From JAENVU01 sp046598395 (GTDB taxonomy: Bacteria > Actinomycetota > Acidimicrobiia > IMCC26256 > JAENVU01): 51,113 nucleotides of DNA. The translations under genes and the position numbers were made by a program. Where the stretch lies: NCBI GenBank assembly GCA_046598395.1, contig JBKJIQ010000020.1:1-51113 (forward strand), given 5' to 3'. The notes beneath the pieces are model-generated. The model saw nothing but the letters and a program-made list of their open reading frames with translations. It ran no database searches and had not been told where the DNA came from. Positions 1 to 8,573 of the stretch are shown here, in pieces; position 1 is the first letter of the stretch, and each line of letters opens with the position of its first letter.

Positions 1-1
1 A

Positions 2-106
2 CACCACGAGCAGTCCCGCATGATCCGCCGCTACATCGCCTGGCGGAACCGCAACGCCCACGACCGCGCACTCCGCGAAATCGTGAAACGCGCAAACGTT
101 GCCTGA
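2..106 (+). CDS. C-terminal end of an IS630-family transposase (partial, cut by window edge)
   Basis: An open frame enters from the left edge and ends in TGA at 104-106. It encodes 34 residues containing RRYIAWRNRNAHD and ending KRANVA. This matches my recollection of the extreme C-terminus of IS630/Tc1-like DDE transposases, where an Ile-x-Trp-Arg-Asn-x-x-Ala-x-Asp pattern is common. The catalytic DDE residues lie outside the window, so whether the element is intact cannot be judged. The next gene is convergent, with its stop only 12 nt away. I see no clear terminal inverted repeat in the 12 nt between them. Confidence 0.65.
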   Translation, partial: HHEQSRMIRRYIAWRNRNAHDRALREIVKRANVA

Positions 107-118
107 CACAGCACTAGG

Positions 119-1525
119 TCAGCCCTTGGGTGAGCCGCGCACCGCGTGGGACCGCGTCAGGCCCGGACGGGTTGATTCTCGCTCGACCACCACCGGGCCG
201 TCGGCATGTACCAGTAGCGCCACGTTCACCCCGAGTGCCCCGAGGGCAGCGCCGCTGAGGTTCACCGACACGCGACCGGTAGCCGGGACTTTGACCCGAG
301 CAATCACGCGGCGGCCGGCATCGGTAGCGCGTGAGATCTGAACTCGATGCGCGTGACCGTCGGTTGAGACCACCGAGATCGTGTCGTCAGATCCTGATGC
401 GAGCCGGCTCGGGACGACGGCCCATTCCCGTGCCCCGCCGGTGAGACCGAGGTCGGCGGCGATGCCCCGGACATCGGCCGCCTGCGGGGCGGCGCTCGAA
501 CCCACCATCTCCGCAACGATTGGATCTGCCGCAGCCACCACCAAGGAGAACCCGATATCGGGCGGGACCCGGGAGAGATCGACGCTGATGACCGAGGTCC
601 CGGGCAGCACCAACGACTGCGGTTCGATCGCCGCGGCCGCGTCGAGTGCGAACTTCACCGTGACACGCGTCGCGTGCGTCGAAGAGTTCGAGATCACCAA
701 TCGTTCGCCATGCCCCGACCCGGTCAGTCCGATCGGGAACCACCAACGGCGAGCGGCTTCCGCACCCAGGGTCAACCCAAGACCCCGACGGCCATCGGAA
801 CCGTCCAGGGCAAGCGACTGCTCCGCGATGACGCGCCCGCGCCGGGTAGTGACTTCGGTTGCGACCAGATCGACCCGGGGCACGCGATCGTGCATCGGGA
901 CGCTGAGCCGAGAGAATCGGGGCACCACCAGACCCTGCAGAGATCCCGGTGCACGGATCCCGGACCCCGTGGTTGCACGCACATCCACAATCGCGTCATC
1001 GGGGAAGGGATTGAAAAGAGCCAACCAGAGCTCGGCGCCCTTACTGGTGGTCCCAGCCGCAAAGCGCGTGGTCGACGCGGGTTCTCGCGCACAGGGTCCG
1101 AGAGCAACGTCGTCACCACGTGAAACGCGATGTTCCACCACCGTGCGTCCGCCGCTCACCTCCACCAACACTCCCGGCTCGGGCACCGCGACAAGATCCG
1201 CGACGCGGACCCGAACGACCCGACCGGATGGCACGGCATATTTCCGGTGGATCGGCGCAACGTCGCTGCCACCGAAGACCGTCACGATCGCATGAGCCGC
1301 GCGCGTGTCCACGTTGCCGATCTCGATCTCCTCGTCGGCGCGGCCATTCGGTGAACTCGTGCCCTCCGCGCAGAACCAGGCCGCCGCCCCCTGACCCGCG
1401 TTCGGAAGCCGTGGGCCGCTTGCGATCGCCGCGCCGCGGTCGCGCTGCTGGTCCGTGACCACGGCCGCCACCACCAACACTGCCGCGATCCCGACGACCA
1501 ACGCCGCGCGGCGTGCGCCGATCAT
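119..1525 (-). CDS. DUF5719 family cell-envelope protein
   Basis: A 468-residue protein with one N-terminal hydrophobic segment (about residues 7-24) that should act as a signal anchor, followed by a long extracytoplasmic part rich in beta-forming Val/Thr/Arg. I see no catalytic motif. In other actinobacteria a DUF5719 protein of this size is found directly after a giant membrane GT2 glycosyltransferase, and the same order occurs here. Its ATG overlaps the upstream glycosyltransferase stop by 4 nt (ATGA), which implies translational coupling. The family assignment is from size, topology and context. A role in surface glycan assembly is inferred from the neighbour only. Confidence 0.7.
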   Translation of the reverse strand: MIGARRAALVVGIAAVLVVAAVVTDQQRDRGAAIASGPRLPNAGQGAAAWFCAEGTSSPNGRADEEIEIGNVDTRAAHAIVTVFGGSDVAPIHRKYAVPSGRVVRVRVADLVAVPEPGVLVEVSGGRTVVEHRVSRGDDVALGPCAREPASTTRFAAGTTSKGAELWLALFNPFPDDAIVDVRATTGSGIRAPGSLQGLVVPRFSRLSVPMHDRVPRVDLVATEVTTRRGRVIAEQSLALDGSDGRRGLGLTLGAEAARRWWFPIGLTGSGHGERLVISNSSTHATRVTVKFALDAAAAIEPQSLVLPGTSVISVDLSRVPPDIGFSLVVAAADPIVAEMVGSSAAPQAADVRGIAADLGLTGGAREWAVVPSRLASGSDDTISVVSTDGHAHRVQISRATDAGRRVIARVKVPATGRVSVNLSGAALGALGVNVALLVHADGPVVVERESTRPGLTRSHAVRGSPKG

Positions 1526-4500
1526 GACGAGACCTCGTGCTCGACGACCGACCTCGACTCGCTCACGCCCGACTCGCCCTGACCACGCCGCCGGCGTCGA
1601 GCACCGCGACCACGGCGGAGCGCTTGGCGAGCCAGCACGAGCACGATCGCCAGCTCAATCAACACCAGCGGCCAGCGCCACCACTGGTGAGCGAACGTCA
1701 CCACGACCGGGCCACCCGGCGATGCGAAGGCATTCGCCCACTCCACCCTGGCATGGCGAAGGTCGCCCCGCGTGCCGTGCGCCTCCCACGCACCCGAGAA
1801 CTGCTGGGACCACAACACGGTGCCCGCAGGGGTCGAGCGTGCGCCGATCCCAGAGACCGGCTTCGACCGTTGGCCCGCCACGGTGGCCTTCACCGGCATG
1901 ACCGCCTGCCCGGGAATCCACTCCGCGTTCTCGAAGAGCCGCAGGCCGGGGGCCGCATCGATTTCGCGGAGATCGAGTTGATCGGCGAGCGCCACCGCCA
2001 GCGCCGCTTCCGATCCCGTGCGATCAAGCACCGATCCGACCGCTGGTCCAGGATCCACCCGGGTCGGCACTGCGATGTATCGAACGGCCATCCTCCCGAC
2101 CAGGCCACCGAATCGGACAGTGCTGCGGGTTCGGAGGCGAGCGACCGCATCAGCCGCCGCTTCGAAACCTGCGCCGCCCGGTGGGGGCAACGCGTCGCGG
2201 AGATCGCCGGGGCCGTTGTTGGTCAGGGCAAACCCATCGCGACCAGACCGATGGATATCGCCGGGAACCACGTTCGGCGCGCCGATCCACAAGACCCGAA
2301 ACTCTCCTTCATCGCGTTGGGAACTCATCCACGAGAGCGTTTCGTTCCAGTCCTTCGTTGGCTGGTGCCAGCGGCCGCCAACGGTGTCACCGACGAACGC
2401 AAAGGTCGCAACCACGAGACCGACGGCTCCAAGGACCGACACCACTTGAGGCCAACCGAGTCCCTGGCGTCGAATCTCGCCGAGGAAGGCCGCTACACCG
2501 ATACCGGCCAGCATCGCCATTGCCAAGGCGGCCGGCACAAGAACGCCGTCGACCGCTGGGCTGGGGGTCCCGACCCACATGGGAAACGCGGCGAGGCACC
2601 ACGAGACCAGGGCCATTCCCCAGAGCCGCGCCGTCCAGACGCCGCGATTGCCCGACGCCACGAACGCCACCACCACGCCGACGGCAACAAACGCCCAGGT
2701 CCCAATACTTCCGCCGTTCGATCCGGTGAGGAATCGCAGCAGGTCACCAAAGGATCCGGTGGGCTCGAAGACGATGCCGAGCGCGCCGGTGCGATCGCCG
2801 CCGTCCAGGAACGCTATCGGCCACGGAAATAGGACGAGGAGCCCCAGTCCGGTGGTCACCGCGGCGGCGCGAACGGCGAGCCGGATGCCAGCCAACGTGT
2901 CGCCCGTCCATGGTGCTGCGATCACCGCTCCGACCAGCACCACGAAGGGAAACGCGATCGCCAGTGGCCACCATGCGGCGGCGACCGCCACGCCCAGAGC
3001 TGCGAGTACCGCAATACGACGCCGAGGCCACCGATGGGGCAACCAACCACTCAGCTGCGCCACACCGAGCAGCACAAACGGAGCAGCCACATAGAACATC
3101 AGCGGACCAATCCGGCCGGCCTCGATCGCGTTGCGAGGGAGCGGGACGATGCCGTACACCGCGGCGGCCATCGCCCCCGGCCAGCCCGATCCGGCGATGC
3201 GTCGGCCTAACCGTTGCGCACCGATCATCGCGACCGGGATTGCGCCCACCACCAGAAGTCCGCGTCCGAGGCCGCCCGCACCCAACACCACGACGCGGAT
3301 CGCGCCGACCAACGCGAACAACGGCGGCGCCGGAGCTTGCGACCCCAAATCGGCGAATCGCCACGCGGAAGTAAACGAGCGCCACAGCTCGTTCACACCG
3401 GGCCACGAAGTGATCTGGCCCACTATCGCAAGGCGCCCCATGAGCAGATCGCGCGCTCCGATGACCGCCATGCCCGCGACCGCGAGCAGCGCGAGCCCTC
3501 TCAGACTATGGAACCGAGTGGCCGCCGAATCTGCTGCCAGTCGGCCCCGCTGCGAGATAACCCGCACCCGATCTTCGGCGTGCAGCGAACGCGACAGAAA
3601 GCCGGTGACGCGAGCGCTACCGCGGAACTGGAGCGAATAGATCTCTCGGTCGGGAACCGTCCGGGCCGCTTGGGCGCGCCGACGAGCAATCCGCAATCCC
3701 CCGAGGTGTCTCAGGTTCCACGTCCAGGCTCCGAGCAGAATCGCCGCCCGATCCCGTCGGCGACGGGCCAAGAAGATGATTGCCTCTACCAAGTGCATCA
3801 GAAACGCGACCGGCGCGATCCACAGCAATCGGGCGGTGGAGGTGGACACCAGGAGCGCGCGCACACGATGCCGCTGTTCCAGGGTGCGGTCTCGATCTCC
3901 AACGGGATCGTCCTCATAGTGCCCGACCCGCGCGTCAGGCGCGATCAGGACTCGAGCCCCTGCCAGCCGGGCCCGCCAACATAAATCGAGCTCAGCTGCG
4001 CCGGGGTCAGCTGCCGGGTCGAAGCCGCCGAGTTCGGTGAACAGATCGGCCCGCACCAGCATGCAGGTGTCGCTCACGAAAAAGACGTCGCGCACACCGT
4101 CGTGCTGCTCCTGGTCGAGTTCGTCGCGCTCAAGATCAGAGTGCGGAACCGCGAAGCGATCAATGGACCAGCCAACCTCGCGCAAGATTTCAGGGCGCGC
4201 CACGTCGACCACCTTGGGGCCCACGATCGCGGCATTCGAGCGATACGCCTCTTCGACTAGCACGCGCAGGGCTGTGGGTTCGCACACCACATCGTCATGG
4301 CAAAACAGCAAGAATGGCGCGCCGGCGACAGTTTCGATCGCCTCGTTGGCTCCCGCGGCCCGGCCTTTGATCGCTACCGAGCGCACGAACGCCGACGGCA
4401 TCACCGCGGCGACCCGCAGGCGCAGATCCTCATCGGTCTCGGCCACCACCAACACCGTGAGGTCGGGATAGTCCATATCCCGGAACCCTGCGAGGCACTC

Positions 4501-4659
4501 CTCGAGGTGTGGTGCCGCACCTCGGGCCACGACCACGGCCACCACCGAAGGGATCGGTGCCGCACGCTCTGTCGTTTCCGCGTCCGCGGACAGCTCCTCG
4601 GCATCCATGGGCGGCCACGAGCCTAACGGCCTGCCCTGACCGGGGTGCGGAGCGCCCAT
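1522..4659 (-). CDS. Large membrane-embedded family 2 glycosyltransferase
   Basis: A protein of about 1045 residues. Residues 37-250 form a GT-A (family 2) domain: a PSVVAVVVARG opening strand, the metal-binding HDD at 121-123, and an ELDLCWRARLAGAR acceptor-side motif near 223-236 followed by a conserved His (GHYEDD). From about residue 285 the chain alternates long hydrophobic segments (roughly a dozen membrane spans), then has a soluble C-terminal part before a final span. It probably transfers a sugar from a nucleotide or lipid carrier to a surface glycan. I chose ATG 4659 because the reading frame upstream runs antisense through the separate gene at 4810-5235. ATG 4608 is an alternative. 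It is coupled by 4 nt to the DUF5719 gene. Confidence 0.8.
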   Translation of the reverse strand: MGAPHPGQGRPLGSWPPMDAEELSADAETTERAAPIPSVVAVVVARGAAPHLEECLAGFRDMDYPDLTVLVVAETDEDLRLRVAAVMPSAFVRSVAIKGRAAGANEAIETVAGAPFLLFCHDDVVCEPTALRVLVEEAYRSNAAIVGPKVVDVARPEILREVGWSIDRFAVPHSDLERDELDQEQHDGVRDVFFVSDTCMLVRADLFTELGGFDPAADPGAAELDLCWRARLAGARVLIAPDARVGHYEDDPVGDRDRTLEQRHRVRALLVSTSTARLLWIAPVAFLMHLVEAIIFLARRRRDRAAILLGAWTWNLRHLGGLRIARRRAQAARTVPDREIYSLQFRGSARVTGFLSRSLHAEDRVRVISQRGRLAADSAATRFHSLRGLALLAVAGMAVIGARDLLMGRLAIVGQITSWPGVNELWRSFTSAWRFADLGSQAPAPPLFALVGAIRVVVLGAGGLGRGLLVVGAIPVAMIGAQRLGRRIAGSGWPGAMAAAVYGIVPLPRNAIEAGRIGPLMFYVAAPFVLLGVAQLSGWLPHRWPRRRIAVLAALGVAVAAAWWPLAIAFPFVVLVGAVIAAPWTGDTLAGIRLAVRAAAVTTGLGLLVLFPWPIAFLDGGDRTGALGIVFEPTGSFGDLLRFLTGSNGGSIGTWAFVAVGVVVAFVASGNRGVWTARLWGMALVSWCLAAFPMWVGTPSPAVDGVLVPAALAMAMLAGIGVAAFLGEIRRQGLGWPQVVSVLGAVGLVVATFAFVGDTVGGRWHQPTKDWNETLSWMSSQRDEGEFRVLWIGAPNVVPGDIHRSGRDGFALTNNGPGDLRDALPPPGGAGFEAAADAVARLRTRSTVRFGGLVGRMAVRYIAVPTRVDPGPAVGSVLDRTGSEAALAVALADQLDLREIDAAPGLRLFENAEWIPGQAVMPVKATVAGQRSKPVSGIGARSTPAGTVLWSQQFSGAWEAHGTRGDLRHARVEWANAFASPGGPVVVTFAHQWWRWPLVLIELAIVLVLARQALRRGRGARRRRRGQGESGVSESRSVVEHEVSS

Positions 4660-4708
4660 CACGAGCTGCGCCACCGGGGTGACTGTCGTCACGAGGGCTC
4701 CCCAATGC

Positions 4709-4737
4709 TTGCTGGAGTTAGCACTCTGCTGTACAGT
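4709..4737 (+). promoter_or_regulatory. Sigma70-type promoter of the small helical-protein gene
   Basis: TTGCTG (4709-4714) and TACAGT (4732-4737) are separated by exactly 17 nt and face the gene at 4810. The spacer contains TTAGCACTC (4718-4726), identical to the left half of the CIRCE operator bound by HrcA. GCACT/AGTGC form an inverted repeat with a 9-nt gap, two shorter than in CIRCE. The predicted leader is about 65 nt and carries a GTAGGAGAG ribosome site at 4797-4805. Confidence 0.6.
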
Positions 4738-4809
4738 GCGAGCACGGCGCCCGAACACCAGCGCCGAACGCCTGATCCGTTCAAACCAAAACTTCAGTAG
4801 GAGAGCCTC

Positions 4810-5235
4810 ATGGAACTCGACCTTCGCAAGACCGCCGCCGACGCCGCGTACATCGCAGTTGGCGCCGGCGTCCTCGGCTTCCAGCAAGCCCAGGTCCGCC
4901 GCCGTGAAGCGAGCCAGCGCATCACCACCTTCGCCAAGGACGCCCAGGGCATCGTGGGAAGCCAGTCCGAGGCAATCCGCACCGCCGTCACTGGGGTCAC
5001 CGGCACGGCCGGCGCGACCCTCGAGAACGCGACCGCCACGATCAAAACGCTTGACCCCCGCCAGTGGGTCGAGCCGGTCATCGGCGACGTGAAGTCCCGG
5101 GTCGAGCCGGTCATCGAGCAGCTCAAGGGCGTCTCGGTCACGGCTCCCGTGCAGGCCATTCCCGAGCATCTCGCGAAGGCCGTCGAAGTCGGCAAGACCC
5201 GCGTTGCGGCACTGCGCGGCCAGTCCACCAACTAA
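4810..5235 (+). CDS. Small alanine/valine-rich helical protein of unknown function
   Basis: A 141-residue protein. After a short N-terminus (MELDLRKTAADAAY) comes a glycine-containing hydrophobic stretch (IAVGAGVLGF, residues 15-24). The rest is predicted to be continuous amphipathic helix with regularly spaced Val, Ala and charged residues, and a near-repeat of VEPVI at two positions about 15 residues apart. There is no catalytic motif and no cleavable signal. Size and helical character recall phasin-like or heparin-binding-haemagglutinin-like actinobacterial proteins, but I cannot show homology. GTAGGAGAG lies 5 nt before the ATG. It is a single-gene unit, with its own promoter upstream and a strong hairpin downstream. 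Confidence 0.75.
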   Translation: MELDLRKTAADAAYIAVGAGVLGFQQAQVRRREASQRITTFAKDAQGIVGSQSEAIRTAVTGVTGTAGATLENATATIKTLDPRQWVEPVIGDVKSRVEPVIEQLKGVSVTAPVQAIPEHLAKAVEVGKTRVAALRGQSTN

Positions 5236-5267
5236 TCACCCCCCCCCCGTCGCCGCGTCGCCGCGTC

Positions 5268-5321
5268 GGCCGGAAACCACAACGACCCCCTCTTCGGAGG
5301 GGGTCGTTGTGGTTTCCGGCC
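5268..5321 (+). terminator. Perfect 25-bp hairpin with TTCG tetraloop
   Basis: The arms 5268-5292 and 5297-5321 are perfectly complementary over 25 bp and enclose the tetraloop TTCG (5293-5296). UUCG tetraloops closed by C-G are exceptionally stable in RNA. No T-tract follows; the 3' arm runs directly into the cofD promoter. The hairpin sits 32 nt after the stop of the small protein gene and after a run of ten C (5239-5248). Transcription termination is the likely role, with insulation of cofD or 3'-end protection as alternatives. Confidence 0.8.
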
Positions 5322-5323
5322 CC

Positions 5324-5329
5324 TACGCT
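5324..5329 (+). promoter_or_regulatory. -10 box for leaderless cofD
   Basis: TACGCT ends 6 nt before the ATG at 5336, so transcription would begin at or next to the start codon. Its upstream region is the 3' arm of the hairpin ending at 5321. No Shine-Dalgarno sequence precedes the ATG. Confidence 0.5.
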
Positions 5330-5335
5330 GCACCG

Positions 5336-6274
5336 ATGGTTGTTGCACTCGCCGGAGGGGTTGGAGCCGCAAGGTTTTTACGCGGACTGGTACGCGTGGT
5401 CGACCCGGCCACCGTCACCGTGGTCGTCAACACCGCCGACGATGACCGCTTCCACGGTCTCGCGGTCTCTCCAGATCTCGACACCGTGACCTACACGCTG
5501 GCGGGCGCGGAACACCCCGAGCAAGGGTGGGGCCTCGACGGCGAGACATTCAACGTGATCGAATCACTCGATCGCTATGGCGACGACACCTGGTTCCGTC
5601 TCGGCGATCGAGACTTGGCTACCCATCTCTTTCGAACTCGGCGCTTGGCTGAGGGTGCCACCCTCAGCCAAGTCACGGTCGAGATCACCAAGGCATGGGG
5701 AGTCGTCCCTCGCCTGCTGCCCATGAGCGATGACCGGGTCGCGACCCGCGTGACCGTGCGCCGACCCGATGGATCCGTCGAGGTCTTGGCTATGCAGGAG
5801 TGGTTCGTACGCGAGCGAACCCTTCCGCCGGTGGTATCAGTTGAGTTCGCCGGGGCCAACACGGCGAAGCCCGCTCCCGGAGTATTGGCGGCGATCGATA
5901 CCGCTGAGACCATCTTGATCTGCCCATCCAATCCCGTAATCTCCATCGGTCCGATCCTGGCCGTCCCCGGCGTGCGAGATGCGCTCGTTCGCCGCCGAGA
6001 CCGCGTGGTGGGTGTGAGCCCGATCATCGCGGGTTCGCCCGTGAAAGGTCCCGCCGATCGCCTCATGGGCCCACTGGGGATTGAGGTCAGCTGTGTTGGC
6101 ATCGCTCGCGCTTATGCGCCGTTCTGCGGAACTCTGGTGATTGATGCCGGCGACGTGCATCGGGCGGCCGAGGTAGAGGCCGAGGGCGTGCAGGCAGTGG
6201 TGGCCGACACCCTGATGCGCGATGCGCGCATTGCGGCCGCGCTGGCCCAACACACGCTCGACGCCGTCGCCTGA
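5336..6274 (+). CDS. cofD: CofD/FbiA: 2-phospho-L-lactate (or phosphoenolpyruvate) transferase of F420 synthesis
   Basis: A 312-residue cytosolic enzyme that joins the phosphoacid moiety of its guanylylated donor to the deazaflavin FO, giving F420-0 or dehydro-F420-0. It opens with the family signature GGVGAARFLRGL (residues 7-18), then NTADDD (32-37) and LGDRDLATHL (89-98), all typical of CofD/FbiA. In actinobacteria the donor is usually phosphoenolpyruvate-derived, and the neighbouring nitroreductase fits that route. The start at 5336 places the GG-motif at the very N-terminus, as in the family. The frame is open upstream, but only through the terminator. Its stop overlaps the cofE start by one base (TGATG). 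Confidence 0.92.
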   Translation: MVVALAGGVGAARFLRGLVRVVDPATVTVVVNTADDDRFHGLAVSPDLDTVTYTLAGAEHPEQGWGLDGETFNVIESLDRYGDDTWFRLGDRDLATHLFRTRRLAEGATLSQVTVEITKAWGVVPRLLPMSDDRVATRVTVRRPDGSVEVLAMQEWFVRERTLPPVVSVEFAGANTAKPAPGVLAAIDTAETILICPSNPVISIGPILAVPGVRDALVRRRDRVVGVSPIIAGSPVKGPADRLMGPLGIEVSCVGIARAYAPFCGTLVIDAGDVHRAAEVEAEGVQAVVADTLMRDARIAAALAQHTLDAVA

Positions 6275-6996
6275 TGACGGCGCTTTCCATCATTCCGATT
6301 GACGGCATCGGCGAGATTCACCCCGGCGACGCGATCGGTCCCATCGTGCTCGCCGCCGCCGGCGCCCAGAACACGCCGCTGGCCACCGGAGACTGCCTGG
6401 TCGTCACCCAGAAAATCGTGTCGAAAGCCGAACATCGCCTGGTACCACTTGACCACGACGATTTCGAGGCGCGCGCAGAGATCATCGCGTCGGAGACCGT
6501 CCGGGTTCTGCGCCGACGCGGCGATCTCGTCATCACCGAAACCCGTCACGGGTTCGTGTGCGCCAACGCCGGCGTCGACCTCTCGAACGTTGATGCCGGA
6601 GTGGCCGCACTCCTCCCGCTCGATGGCGATCGGTCCGCTCATCGGATTCGCAACGCGATCATCGCGGCCACCGGTTCCGAAGGCGGCGTCGAGGTGGGCG
6701 TCGTGATCTCCGACACCTTTGGGCGAGCCTGGAGGAATGGCCTCACCGATGTGGCCATCGGAGTCGCGGGAATCGCGGCGGTCGTTGATCTGCGCGGCGG
6801 GATCGACGACCGCGGTCAGGAGTTGCGCGTCACCGAAGTGGCCATCGCTGATGAGATCGCATCCGCGGCCGAACTCGTGATGGGAAAAGCCTCGGGTATC
6901 CCCGTTGCGATCGTCCGGGGACTCGAGGCCTCATGGTTTCGTGATGGGTCGGTTCGAGAACTCGTTCGCGCCTCCGAAGACGACCTCTTCCGGTAG
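6274..6996 (+). CDS. cofE: CofE: coenzyme F420-0 gamma-glutamyl ligase
   Basis: A 240-residue GTP-dependent ligase that adds the gamma-linked glutamate tail to F420-0. Family motifs are clear: TQKIVSKAE (45-53), RHGFVCANAGVD (91-102) and SDTFGRAWRNG (146-156). In mycobacteria this domain is the N-terminal half of the two-domain protein FbiB. Here the reading frame ends after the ligase domain and the second domain is a separate gene starting 2 nt after the stop. Translation is coupled to cofD by a one-base overlap. Confidence 0.92.
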   Translation: MTALSIIPIDGIGEIHPGDAIGPIVLAAAGAQNTPLATGDCLVVTQKIVSKAEHRLVPLDHDDFEARAEIIASETVRVLRRRGDLVITETRHGFVCANAGVDLSNVDAGVAALLPLDGDRSAHRIRNAIIAATGSEGGVEVGVVISDTFGRAWRNGLTDVAIGVAGIAAVVDLRGGIDDRGQELRVTEVAIADEIASAAELVMGKASGIPVAIVRGLEASWFRDGSVRELVRASEDDLFR

Positions 6997-6998
6997 CC

Positions 6999-7610
6999 AT
7001 GAAGCACACCGTTCCGGCATTCATCGAAGCGCGGCGATCGATCCGATCGTTCACCGGTGAGCCGGTGTCGCGCATACTGCTCGACGCCCTCGTGGAGGCC
7101 GCATGCAGCGCGCCGGCACCGCACCACTCGCGACCGTGGCGGTTCGTGGTGGTGGACACCACCAATGGCAAAGCCGACCTCGCGCACGGCATGGGCACCC
7201 GGTGGCGCAGCGATCTTGCCTGCGATGATGTGAGTCCGACCCGCATCGATGAACTCGTCGCGAAATCGCATCTCACGATCACGAGCGCGCCCGCACTGAT
7301 CCTCGGGTGCCTCACGTGGGACGGACTCGACCGATATCCCGACGAGACCCGGCAGCGAGCCGAATGGGGAATGGCGTTGCTCTCGCTCGGCGCGGCCATG
7401 GAGAACCTCATGCTGGCGGCGGCGGCCACGGCGCTCGCGTCGTGCTGGGTGGCGGCACCAATCTTCTGTCCGGAAGCCGCCCGTGACGCCCTCCGGCTTC
7501 CCCCGGCGTGGCTCCCGCACGCGCTGGTGGTCGTGGGCCACCCCGACCCTGCGTACGTGGGTCGCGTGAGACCGCCGATCCCGCTCGATCAACTACGCGA
7601 GCGTCGATAA
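6999..7610 (+). CDS. Nitroreductase-fold protein, likely dehydro-F420-0 reductase (stand-alone FbiB C-terminal domain)
   Basis: A 203-residue FMN-binding nitroreductase-family protein. The N-terminal ARRSIRSFTGEPV carries the FMN-phosphate-binding Arg-x-Ser-x-Arg pattern. PAPHHSRPWRF (about 39-49) is the usual second flavin loop, and a hydrophobic AMENLMLAAAA helix forms the dimer core. In M. tuberculosis FbiB, a nitroreductase domain following CofE reduces dehydro-F420-0 to F420-0. The location 2 nt after cofE with no ribosome site of its own strongly suggests the same job as a separate subunit. A general nitroreductase is the alternative. It ends 21 nt before a convergent gene. Confidence 0.8.
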   Translation: MKHTVPAFIEARRSIRSFTGEPVSRILLDALVEAACSAPAPHHSRPWRFVVVDTTNGKADLAHGMGTRWRSDLACDDVSPTRIDELVAKSHLTITSAPALILGCLTWDGLDRYPDETRQRAEWGMALLSLGAAMENLMLAAAATALASCWVAAPIFCPEAARDALRLPPAWLPHALVVVGHPDPAYVGRVRPPIPLDQLRERR

Positions 7611-7631
7611 CTCCTGCACGAATCCGAACTG

Positions 7632-8573
7632 CTAACCCCGACGCTCGCGGAACCAATCGAGCGTGCGCGACACACCTTCGTCGAGCGAGGTGAACGGTTT
7701 CCATCCGAGCTCGGTTTCGGCGCGGCGCACATCGAGCGCGGAGCGGGCCAGCTCACCCACACGGGCGGGCGCATAGCTCGGCTCGTGCGCCGACTTGGTG
7801 GCCCGCGCCATCGAGGCGTAGAGCTCGTTCACGCTGGTCTCGACCCCGGTCCCGATATTGATGATGCCGTTGCCGCGCTCACCCGCCCGCGCCAACGCAT
7901 CGACCACATCGTCGACGAACACGAAGTCGCGAGTCTGCTCGCCGTCGCCAAAGATCGTGGGGCGTTTCCGATCGAGGAAGAGGCCCGTGAAAATCGCGAC
8001 CACTCCCGCTTCACCGTGTGGGTCCTGGCGGGGCCCGTACACGTTCGCGAACGCGGTCGCCGCGAACTCCAAACCGTGGATCTGTTGGTAATAGAAGAGG
8101 TAATCCCCGCCCGCCTTCTTCGCGACGCCGTACGGTGACTCAGGCCGCTGCGGGTGGGTCTCCGGGGTGGGGATCTGCTCGGGCGTTCCGTAGATAGTGC
8201 CACCGGAACTCGCGAACACCACTTTGCGGGCGCCAGCGGCGATCGCGCCTTGGCAGACGTTGAGCGTGCCAATGATGTTCACCTCGGCATCAAACTGCGG
8301 CCGCGCGACCGAGACGCGTACGTCGGCTTGCGCAGCCAGGTGAAACACCACATCGGGCTTCCGGGATTCGATGAGGTCCGACACCGCGGCGTTGCGAATG
8401 TCGATTCGGTGAAACGAAAACCGTCGATCCCCCACGGCGCGCGCACCGGCGAGATTCGCCAGCGATCCGCTCGAGAGATCGTCGGCCACATCGACCGACC
8501 AACCATCGGCCAATAACCGATCGGCCAACGTCGATCCGATGAACCCTGCCCCGCCGGTGATCAACGCTTTCAC
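7632..8573 (-). CDS. NAD-dependent sugar-nucleotide epimerase (GalE-like)
   Basis: A 313-residue extended short-chain dehydrogenase. It has GGAGFIGS (7-14) for NAD binding, an ASSGGTIYG strand (121-129) and the catalytic Tyr148/Lys152 pair in SPYGVAKK. The C-terminal ELGWKPFTSLDEGV is the usual sugar-nucleotide epimerase tail. It most resembles the UDP-glucose 4-epimerase group found in actinobacterial envelope clusters. The exact substrate cannot be read from sequence. It begins with GTG and overlaps the nucleotidyltransferase upstream by 4 nt (GTGA). It is the last gene of the apparent glycan operon. Confidence 0.85.
   Translation of the reverse strand: MKALITGGAGFIGSTLADRLLADGWSVDVADDLSSGSLANLAGARAVGDRRFSFHRIDIRNAAVSDLIESRKPDVVFHLAAQADVRVSVARPQFDAEVNIIGTLNVCQGAIAAGARKVVFASSGGTIYGTPEQIPTPETHPQRPESPYGVAKKAGGDYLFYYQQIHGLEFAATAFANVYGPRQDPHGEAGVVAIFTGLFLDRKRPTIFGDGEQTRDFVFVDDVVDALARAGERGNGIINIGTGVETSVNELYASMARATKSAHEPSYAPARVGELARSALDVRRAETELGWKPFTSLDEGVSRTLDWFRERRG

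Noticed and set aside
4718..4742. Genuine CIRCE operator
   Set aside because: Only the left half is exact. The right half differs and the spacer is 2 nt shorter than the canonical element, so it is reported only as a resemblance.
4660..5169. Extension of the large GT2 by 170 N-terminal residues
   Set aside because: This frame is antisense to the small gene at 4810-5235, which has its own promoter and ribosome site, and the extra residues do not resemble glycosyltransferase sequence.
5239..5248. Run of ten C as a regulatory phase-variable tract
   Set aside because: It lies between a stop codon and a terminator, changes no reading frame, and homopolymer length is prone to sequencing error.
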